Source: Gonium pectorale
Taxonomy: Eukaryota > Chlorophyta > Chlorophyceae > Chlamydomonadales > Volvocaceae
DNA: 10,011 nt
Assembly (NCBI GenBank): GCA_001584585.1
Contig: LSYV01000033.1
Location: 362,232-372,242 of the forward strand
Reading direction: 5' to 3'
Shown: in pieces, positions 1-6,776 of the stretch
Numbering within the stretch: the first letter of the stretch is position 1
Layout of the letters: each line of letters starts with the position of its first letter
Program-made: the position numbers and the translations under genes
The notes under the pieces: model-generated
What the model was told of the DNA's origin: nothing
Databases searched by the model: none
Seen by the model: only the letters and a program-made list of their open reading frames with translations

Positions 1-3000
1 TGCTTTTCATGTTCAGACTCGGAGGACAACAGGTGGGGCTGGGGGCTGGGAGGGGAATAGGGTCACAGGGTTGGAATGCGCCCTCTGGCGGGCGAGGGGA
101 CACGGGTGGGGGAAGGAGGGGCTAACGTGAACGCAGTGAGGGCTGTGAGCGTCAGGGTACGCCGCCGTGTTGGTGTGCAGTAGAGGGAGGGAGGGGTCCG
201 GTTGCGCAGTGTCAGCTGGGGCGCGCCGGTCTGGCTGCCACTTCCCAGCCCCGGTCTGCTCCTACAGCTGGTCCACATTCGCCGGCTCCCCTCCCTGTCC
301 CACGGGACTTGCGCCTCCGGCCTTTCGACTAAGAAGCCTCTCAGCCAAAGATCCCCCGTCTCCCCCGCCTTCTCTTTGCGCGCCCGCTAGGCCCCGCTGG
401 TGCGCCCCCTCGCGCAACTGCTCCGTGCCGCTGCTGAGCCTGATCAAGAGCGTGGGCGAGCCGGACGGCGACGATACGGACCTGCTCATACCGCAGTTCC
501 TCAACGGGGCGGCCGCGGCGCCCACCTATCCCTGGCACATGAAGAAGGACGTGGGTGAGCGGAGCGGAGCGGGGGAGCCGGGGGGCAGGGGGAGGGAAAG
601 CGCCAGGGGCTCCAGGGCGGGGCCGCGGGGAGGCAGAGGGGCAATGCCGTTTACAACGGAACAGAGCCGTCGGCGGCATTGACTTCGGGGAGATGTGCCT
701 TGCAGGCTTCATTGTGATAGTCCTATGGGGAGGGAGTAGTGGCGTGAAGTGCGGCTGGCGTTTTGCGGCCCTGTTGCTCGGGTTGCTTACGGGACACACG
801 CCACACCTCGCTCCCGGCATCTCCACCCCGCTGTACCGACCGACCGCTCCGTCCCCGCGCACCCCTCTTTGCCCCCGGCAGCCCTGACCCATTCTTACCA
901 CGCCCCTCCTCCTTCCCCGCCCGCTCCCGCTTCCCCGCACCCCCCCCCCCACCAAGACCGTGCGGCCCCGGCGTTTCTACCGATGTGGGGCCTTCCCATC
1001 CTCTCACCCAACCCCTCCCCACCCTACGCCCCCGGCCCCCCGCAGCCTTCTTCCGCGGCGCCCCCTTTTGCAGCGGCTACTGGATCAAACGGCAGCTGAC
1101 CCGCTGCGCCAACCTCTGCCCACGCGCCTACCTGGCGCACCTCAGCGCCCTGGACGCGGACGCCAACCGGCAGCCGCCGGTGCTGGATGTGGGGCTGGTG
1201 GAGCCCTACGTGGTGGGGCCGGGGCCGGACGAGGTGCGTGTGCCTGGTGGGGTGGGGGTGAGGGGCGGAGACGGGGACAGGGGGCGGCGGGGGATCGGGT
1301 GGATAACGGGGCGGGTGGGTTGGGATCGGATCGAGTTGAGGCGGGGGTTGGGTGCGGGGCCGGGGGGGAGAGGGCTGCCTCCCAGAGGGTGCACGGAGCG
1401 GGCGTGGATATTGTCGGTGACCTTAGGACCGATGACAGAGGGGCGAGGAAGGGGTGGGCTCGCCTTGCTTTCTTCCCCTGTCTCATGTCGCTCGCCCCGC
1501 CTCCCGTTGTGCCATGAGTGTGCGTGTCAGCTCCCCACCCCGAGAACCTCCCCACCCACCCACCCACCCACCCACGCACCCCACCCACAGTGCGTGCCCA
1601 CTGCCCCGCCGGTGGTTCCTCGCGTGCCGCTGGCTAATCACAGCTACTACAGGTGGCTGCTGCATGTGGAGGGCGTAACCGCCAGCAACCGCCTGTCGCA
1701 GGTGCGGGGGGCGCGGCCCCGCGGGCGGGCAGGACAAGAGGGGTTAGGAGGGCAGACGGGGGGTCGGGCAGGAGGGCGGGCAGGGGGGCGGGGGCGGGCG
1801 CGGCTCAGGTAGGCGGGGTGAAGTGGCATCCGACACGGGTGGTGGAGGGTGTGTTGCAGGGGGGGCCGGCCTCCAGACGCGCCCATTTCGTTCACGCTCT
1901 GCCCCAAACCCAACTTTGGGTACACGCTGGCGGTGCCGCACACAGGTGGGCGCCTGCCGCGTCCCCGACCCATCTCATGCACATTCCTCCTCCCCTGCTG
2001 TATGGCACGATACGACAATTCCCTATGGCACCTTTACGGCACCTCCTGTGCCGCGATCATTCCCCGTTGCTCCAGCCCAACAGAGCGATCGCCCAGCTCC
2101 CGACGCCCCTTCCCCATGCCCCTCCCCCGCCCCGCCCCGCACCCGGCCCCCCAGCTGCTATTGACCAACAGCCTGGTGGTTTCGCAGCACGCCTCGACTC
2201 CCTGGGTGGAGTGGTACTATCGGTAAGGGCGGAAGGGCCGTCGGTGGCTGGGAGCACGGACGAGAGGAGGTGGGTGGGCGGGTTGGTGCGGAGCGCGCGA
2301 GGGGGATGACGGGGGGGGCGCCATGCTCCGTTGGAGGCAGGCAGGTGTGTTCGGGGTCGTCGGGGTGTCTCGTGTCTAACAGCGCTTCTTGCGCTTGGTG
2401 CGCGCGCGAGACGAGCGGAGATGGCACGACTAGGCGATACGCAGCAAGGCCCACGCCAAATCATTTGAGGGCGGCCTTCCCTACTGCCCGTGGGAGCGGC
2501 AGTAGTGCCAGTAGGAGCGACGGGCCGCCGCGGCTTTGGGGCATATCAGAGGCCGGTGCTGGACTGGCATGGTACCAAAACGTTGGAACAACATGGACGC
2601 ACTTCTTCGGCGCACTGAACCCTCGTCGCCTTGGTTTGACTGGCCCCACCTCCTCCGCCCACCGCAGCTCCCTGCGCCCGGGCGTCCACTTCGTGCCCTT
2701 TTGGAACACCACCCCGGCGGGCGCCGACGACGTGTACGACGTCATCTCGGAGCTAAGGCGCCGTGACGCGGAGGACCCCTCGCACGCGCAGCGCATCATC
2801 GGCGCGGCGCAGCGGTTCGCCGCACGGTGTGTTTGTGTGTGCGGGGGGAATAGGGGCGGCGGCGCGGGGGCAGCGAGGACGGGTGGGAAGGAAGGAGGGC
2901 GCGGGTCGTCACGAATGCGCGGACACAGGGGCAGTCACCGCGAGCGCGGTTACAGCCGGCGTGGGAGAAACATGGATCGGGGACGCGAGGAGCCCTAACC

Positions 3001-3593
3001 GGGGCTTGCAGAGAGAGGGCTTGGCGGCTGGCGGTTTGCGTTCAGGAGCGCTGCCGACGCCGCGGCGCTCCCCGCAACGCCTTCCCCCCATCCTCGCTGG
3101 CTTCCAGTACACGTACGCTCTCGCCCGTCGCCATCCCCCGCACCACGTGCACGCCTCCAGCCACTTGCCTCGCCGCATTCGCGCGCCGCCTGCCCGCCTA
3201 CCTGTTCCGCCCGCAGGTTGGCCGGCTTGCTCTCACGCGCGCGCCCTAACCACCGCCCTCCCACCGCCCGCCCCCACATTCCGTTTGCGAGGTGGTCTCC
3301 GCGACGTGACCCGTTCACCTTCTTTTGCTCCCCAACCTCCTCGGCCCGCCCGCTCTGACGTACCCCACCCGCGCACCACCACCGGGCACTGCCCAAATGC
3401 CGCTCAACTGCCGCTCAACCGCCGCTCAAGGCACTGCCCAACCGCCGCCGCGCGCAGGCTGACGGGCTTCCACGCCCGTGTGCGCTACCTGGCGGACGCG
3501 CTGGCCGCCTACAAGGCCCTGTTCGCCGACATGGACCCCTTCCTGGAGCAGTACGTGGGTCAGCTGCGGGCCAGGGGCTTCAAGATACCCTGA
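1..3593 (+). CDS. Glycosyltransferase family 90 (CAP10/KDELC/Rumi-like), 3' part, seven exons
   Basis: GT90 enzymes transfer sugars such as xylose or glucose, usually to glycoproteins or glycans in the ER/Golgi lumen; the substrate here cannot be read from sequence. Exons are 1-32, 391-554, 1046-1233, 1591-1701, 2155-2222, 2668-2826 and 3458-3593, stop TGA 3591-3593. All introns are GT-AG and all junction phases agree (2,1,0,0,2,2), giving 286 codons including the stop. In order, the joined product shows a CSVPLLSLIK segment, DLLIPQF then YPWHMKKDVAFFRGAPFC across exons 2-3 (the FRG motif of the family), GYWIKRQ..CANLCPR, LLHVEGVTASNRL (the conserved G..aS.Rl block), LLLTNSLVVSQ, TPWVEWYYRSLRPGVHFVPF (the family's ..lkPwvHYvPf block) and a helical C-terminus ending RGFKIP. 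The 5' exons, including any signal anchor, lie before position 1; the 32-nt first segment is the least certain exon. Family assignment is from remembered motifs, not a search, but the order and spacing of blocks fit GT90 well. Confidence 0.88.
555..1045 (+). other. GT90 intron between exons 2 and 3
   Basis: A 491-nt phase-1 intron, donor GTGAGC and acceptor CCCCGCAG. The first 90 nt are G-rich and the last 170 nt are almost pure C with T, including an 11-nt C run at 940-950. Joining across it rebuilds an uninterrupted KDV-AFFRG motif, which is the strongest single support for these splice sites. No gene is seen inside it. Confidence 0.8.
1234..1590 (+). other. GT90 intron between exons 3 and 4, stop-free and divisible by three
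   Basis: A 357-nt phase-0 intron, donor GTGCGT and acceptor CCCACAG. It is G-rich at its 5' end and ends in a CCCA microsatellite. Its length is 119 codons and it has no in-frame stop between exons 3 and 4, so an unspliced copy would still encode a full-frame protein with an insertion. The insert has no GT90-like motif and is low complexity, so I treat it as an intron. Confidence 0.7.
1551..1575 (+). repeat. (CCCA)n microsatellite in the acceptor tract of a GT90 intron
   Basis: About six tandem CCCA units, continuing into degenerate CGCACCCCACCCACAG at the splice acceptor. It supplies the pyrimidine-rich tract in front of exon 4. Confidence 0.85.
1702..2154 (+). other. GT90 intron between exons 4 and 5
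   Basis: A 453-nt phase-0 intron, donor GTGCGG and acceptor CCCCCAG. Positions 1702-1805 are a run of GGGC/GGGGCG/AGGA units and positions 2100-2154 are C-rich. Unlike the preceding intron it contains in-frame stops. I see no extra exon inside it: exons 4 and 5 join in phase to give RLSQ-LLLTNS, as expected for the family. Confidence 0.75.
2827..3457 (+). other. GT90 last intron
   Basis: A 631-nt phase-2 intron, donor GTGTGT and acceptor GCGCGCAG. It has a G-rich start (2840-2910) and a C-rich end (3060-3450). Near the acceptor, CCGCTCAA-type units recur at 3401-3430 with small spacers. Splicing joins RFAAR directly to LTGFHARVRYL. No other gene is evident inside. Confidence 0.7.
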
Positions 3594-4032
3594 CAAGGCG
3601 CGGATGGGCATGCTGCCAGCTGCGACATACGCACCCGCCGCGCGGCCAGAGGGTCGATTGTCGAGCGCGAGGGCCGAGCCATTGTGGGTAGGTCGAGCCC
3701 TGGGATGGGCGGACGCTGGCAGCGCCAAGCAAGCCGTGCATGCCGTGCATGCGCTTGGCTCCATGCGCCCTCGCCCTCGCCCGACTGCACATGCACGTGC
3801 ATTAGCCGCCAAGCGGACAGTGATTGAGCGCCTGGCGTAGGGTTATTCGGGGCGTGCGGGTTCGTTTCATTGCGGCCGTCGCAGCAGCGCATGCTGTTGC
3901 CTGCTGGCTGTCACGGCCACGAAGAGGAGCGCCATTGCGCACCCGCGAGCAGTGTGCCGAGAGAGAACTTCACAGACAGGGGGAGAGAGGTTGTCCGCGC
4001 GCGAGGGCGGCCAGGCGGTGGGAGATAGAGCG
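3594..4032 (+). other. GT90 3' UTR and spacer
   Basis: No coding segment with convincing composition is seen here. It holds a 9-bp duplication GCCGTGCAT (3733-3741 and 3742-3750), flanked by CCAAGC (3725-3730) and its complement GCTTGG (3753-3758), and a TGCACGTGCA palindrome near 3792. No TGTAA signal occurs between the GT90 stop and 4930, so the transcript end is not placed. Confidence 0.4.
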
Positions 4033-4164
4033 GCGGGTGGGGGCCGTGGCGAGCGGGTGGGAGAGCCGGGGCGTATGCCGGGGTGTGTGGGGGTTGAGGC
4101 GGGTGGGGGCCGTGGCGAGCGGGTGGGAGAGCCGGGGCGTATGCTGGGGTGTGTGGGGGTTGAG
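4033..4164 (+). repeat. 66-bp tandem duplication
   Basis: Two adjacent 66-bp copies, 4033-4098 and 4099-4164, beginning GCGGGTGGGGGCC and ending GTGGGGGTTGAG. They differ at one base (C at 4079, T at 4145), so the duplication is recent. The unit is divisible by three and stays open in some frames, but composition and flanks do not suggest protein coding. Confidence 0.95.
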
Positions 4165-4281
4165 AGATGGGGGTGGGGGGTGGGGATGGGCATGTTGTGG
4201 GGGCTGGTTCGCAGCAGTGCGCGAGCGGGGTTTGTATGGGGGGGGGCTAGTGCGGGAGCGGTGGGGGGTGGGGGGGGGTGA
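4165..4281 (+). repeat. G-rich, quadruplex-prone block
   Basis: Directly after the 66-bp duplication come many G runs of three to nine bases, including GGGGGTGGGGGGTGGGG near 4169 and a G7 followed shortly by a G9 near 4262-4278. The G-run spacing fits G-quadruplex formation on the + strand. It lies about 90-200 nt upstream of a candidate start codon at 4368, so it could be part of a promoter, but no core promoter element is recognisable. Confidence 0.6.
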
Positions 4282-4367
4282 CGACGCCGTCGATCTGTAC
4301 TGAGGGTGTGTGGGAGGTGCGAGGTTGTGCGAACGCAGTCCGAGGGCTTGCTGCGGCGCCAACAAGG

Positions 4368-4857
4368 ATGAAGCAGATGCGCAGAGAGCGGGCGGAGCGG
4401 GCGGCAGATAACGGGCGCCGCAAGGCCGGGATCGCGCAGAGCGGCACGGCGTACATTTCGCGGGGCCGGGCGATCAGCGGCGTGGCTTCGGGGCACGGTA
4501 GGAACGCGGACGGAGGTTGGAGCTGTTGGATGGGGCGGCCGGCACGTGGCGCAAACCACTGTACGTATGTGCGGCTATACCGGAGCCCGGACAGTACCTA
4601 TTGTGCGTAAACGGGGGAGTGCACGCGGTACGTCGCACAGAGGTGGCGCGCTAGCGCGGCTACGCGAGGGCCTTCAGTACGCAGGCGGCGGGGCCGCCGG
4701 ATGGCTGCATCCCGGTGGCTAGTGGCGTGTCGTGTTCGCGGCAGGTACTGCGGGGATGCTGTGCTGTTGTGTTGCAGTCCATCCAGTCCTGGCAGCCGTG
4801 TTCGTTGCAGGAGTCGTTTGGCGGCTCGCACGGATACACACTGCGCAAATATGTTGA
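4368..4857 (+). CDS. Possible small two-exon protein with C-terminal hydrophobic segment
   Basis: I do not recognise this gene with certainty. The first exon starts at ATG 4368 (A at -3) and encodes a basic stretch, MKQMRRERAERAADNGRRKA, then Gly/Ser/Arg-rich residues with codon use like the GT90 exons. Two donors keep the frame: GTAGGA after 4497 or GTACGT after 4560, both phase 1. The acceptor TGTTGCAG ends at 4777 after a T-rich tract. The second exon (4778-4857, stop TGA 4855-4857) encodes HPVLAAVFVAGVVWRLARI, a short hydrophobic helix followed by basic residues. The product is 69 or 90 residues. Charged N-terminus plus C-terminal hydrophobic tail resembles small tail-anchored ER proteins such as SERP1/RAMP4, but the hydrophobic core is only about 12-15 residues, so this is a weak suggestion. 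An unspliced reading would end at 4610 (80 residues). TGTAA 73 nt after the stop supports a gene end here. Confidence 0.38.
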
Positions 4858-4929
4858 TATGTAGGGGAAGTGCCGTGTTGAAAAGGAAAACGCATACGAC
4901 GAGCGTAAGCGCGAAAGTGATGGCGTCGG

Positions 4930-4934
4930 TGTAA
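4930..4934 (+). terminator. TGTAA polyadenylation-type signal
   Basis: TGTAA is the usual green-algal polyadenylation signal. This copy follows the candidate stop at 4857 by 73 nt, a plausible 3' UTR. It is the only TGTAA between 3594 and 6248. As a pentamer it could also be chance. Confidence 0.35.
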
Positions 4935-5915
4935 GGACCCAGCTCCCGAGGCAGTCGAAGGGGCGATGTCCCTGCATGTTAGTTCGGCGGCGACCACCAT
5001 CGCAGCCCCCGATGCGGCCCAGAATGCGCCGTGTGCACGCGCGCGGGCAGGATGCGCTCGGGGCTAAGCTTGGCACGGGAATCGCTTCATTCCTGCTGAC
5101 TGTATCGGGTCGGCGGGTGGGGGTGGTCCGCTGGTGCTCGATAGGAGTTTTATTTTTTTGGATGGGGAGGGAGGGGGCTTCCAAAGTGACGCGCGTACGT
5201 GTTTTTGCCCCAGAGGCACTAATACGGTACCCCCTGCCCGCGCAGTGAGCATTACCGAAGCTTCTCAACCTACCCCGCGGCACGGTTTTGCGGCACGGTT
5301 TTCGCTTGGTGCGTGGGGAATACCATGTTTGGTCTTCTTGTATACAGCCACTCTGCAATCCCGCCCTACCCTTCTCCATCCTTGTGCTAGGTATCAGGCA
5401 CCTGGTACACGAAACAGCCTCACCCAGCTAGCCAGCTAGTCACGTAACTAAGCTCCTCGTGAACGACTAGATGGACTGGCAGGGCTGCAGGCAGTATATG
5501 TGGCCGTGAAAAGAATGGCGCTCTCGATCGTACGGTGTCACGCGGCGCCGGACAGGTGGAGCAAGCAATCACGCACGTGGTACTGTGGCTGCATACGTAC
5601 GGCTAGTACGGCAGAGCCTTTGCGCCGGCCGCCGCCGCCGCAGCACGTGCGGGCCATTAGACAACCTTGCACTCGTTGGTTTATGGGATGCCCTGTCTAG
5701 TAAATGGTTAGGGCAAACATGTGCGCCCTATCTAGCTTCTTGCCATACCCGTACCACGCACCACGGAAGCAGCATGGATAATGCACGCATGTGCAATTGT
5801 GAGCCTCCAGCTTGATCGCGTCCGTACGACAGTGTGCGGGCGGGTGGGTGGGGCGCCGGGAGGTCCGGGATCCGGCTGGTCGCGTACGTTGAGCCTTGTT
5901 GCCTTCCCCACCAGG
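4935..5915. other. Intergenic stretch without a supported gene
   Basis: The open frames here on both strands lack consistent codon bias and recognisable motifs. The stretch contains short low-complexity pieces: CAGCTAGC repeats at 5426-5440, a GCC run near 5628-5641, and several CGTACG palindromes. Composition is less GC-rich than in the GT90 exons. It probably holds the spacer, and possibly 5' UTR or unrecognised first exons of the downstream gene. Confidence 0.4.
5277..5302 (+). repeat. 13-bp perfect tandem repeat
   Basis: Two adjacent copies of GCGGCACGGTTTT (5277-5289 and 5290-5302). It sits in a non-coding stretch. Confidence 0.9.
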
Positions 5916-6218
5916 CGTCCGTTCGCTGAACGAACGAATGTTCACGGGCTTTCGGTGGAGCCCGCCCTGCGGGCGGGATCTTTCGTTCAGCCTGAAGGGG
6001 GAGGGGCGCTGTGGTCCGCACGGCGGCGGGTGTTAAGTGGCCTAAACCCATTACCCCCGCTCGGCCCCCCGCTTGGTTCTGCTCCGGCTAACGACCCGCT
6101 GCCGCCCCCCTCCCCCTTCTGAAAGGGCCCTGCCGTTCGTTTACACAACCGAACAAGATTCCTAAGCATTCGTCCAAAACCTCGAAAAAGGCCGATCTTT
6201 CGTTTGGGCGAACGGACG
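5916..6218. mobile_element. Inverted-repeat element, MITE-like
   Basis: The ends are an 11-bp perfect inverted repeat: CGTCCGTTCGC at 5916-5926 and GCGAACGGACG at 6208-6218. Inside is a second, diverged pair: GAAGGGGGAGGGG at 5994-6006 and its complement at 6107-6119. Further Cfr-like CGTTCG/CGAACG fragments recur near both ends, so the arms look like eroded complementary copies. A 7-bp stem with a TGC loop (CCCGCCC-TGC-GGGCGGG, 5961-5977) lies in the left arm. No transposase is encoded and no clear target-site duplication flanks the ends. A non-autonomous DNA transposon is the best reading; a chance inverted repeat in GC-rich DNA is possible. Confidence 0.45.
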
Positions 6219-6776
6219 AGCGAAGATATCATGGCTGGTGCGGATCGATGTAAAGGATGTAAGGGCGGCGCAGGGGGCGGGTCGCAGGGGGTGCCGCCGA
6301 GCGACCGGTTTTGCACCAATATTGTCTCTCGGCGGCCTGTACCGCAGTTTGGTCTAATTAAACAGCAGAGCCCTTGTGCAGCCTTGCCATCAGTTAGCAC
6401 TCGCACTATGCTTCCAGGTTATAGCAACACCTGGTATGGGGCTGCAGGCCGTGGACCCTTGATGGCGCTTCCGTCTGGTGTTCCGTGGCACCTGCACAGC
6501 AACCGGTTGTTCATGAAGCCGAGCATAGCGCGCTTCCTACCGCGTGCTCCGGCAGCTGCTGTGCGCCGGTCGCGCAATTGCCCTATGCGGTGGGCCATCA
6601 ATCCTGCACAGGTTGGTTTACCCCGAAATACTAAAATAACCTGACAAATGTATCGTATCCATGCGCTCGTGCGGGTGAGCTTGAGCTGATACTCGTTCCT
6701 ATTGCCCGCCCTCCCCACCCCCACCCCCACGTTCCCACGCTCCCTCCCGCCCCCTCCCCCGTCCCCTTCACGGCAG
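6219..6776. other. Upstream region of the coiled-coil gene, no confirmed exon
   Basis: A + frame is open across most of this region but its codon use is mixed and no motif is seen. A strong donor, GTGAGC, occurs at 6675. It is preceded by ATG 6648, which would encode the nine residues MYRIHALVR and end in phase 0. From 6700 to 6776 the sequence is a pyrimidine-rich tract ending in CGGCAG, a clear splice acceptor. An intron at about 6675-6776 is therefore likely, but the exon in front of it is uncertain. Confidence 0.4.

Noticed and set aside
763..1812. A 349-codon uninterrupted + frame.
   Set aside because: It is two GT90 exons (1046-1233 and 1591-1701) joined by a stop-free intron, with low-complexity Pro/Arg/Gly stretches outside the exons. 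It is not a separate gene.
2270..2667. A possible extra GT90 exon in the intron before exon 6, where the frame stays open upstream of the acceptor.
   Set aside because: The exons ending at 2222 and starting at 2668 already join in phase to give WYYR-SLRPGVHF, as expected for the family; the extension has no matching motif.
3824..4303. A + frame carrying a 22-residue duplication from the 66-bp repeat.
   Set aside because: Outside the repeat the translation is Gly/Arg/Trp-rich low complexity driven by G runs; there is no splice context or motif.
4660..5379. A 239-codon minus-strand frame.
   Set aside because: Only the last ~60 codons look coding-like; the rest has no codon bias. It is kept only as a low-confidence antisense exon observation.
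6204..6644. A 146-codon + frame upstream of the coiled-coil gene.
   Set aside because: Mixed third-position composition, no motif, and its ATG lies inside the inverted-repeat element. It could contain a first exon, but no donor/phase combination was convincing.
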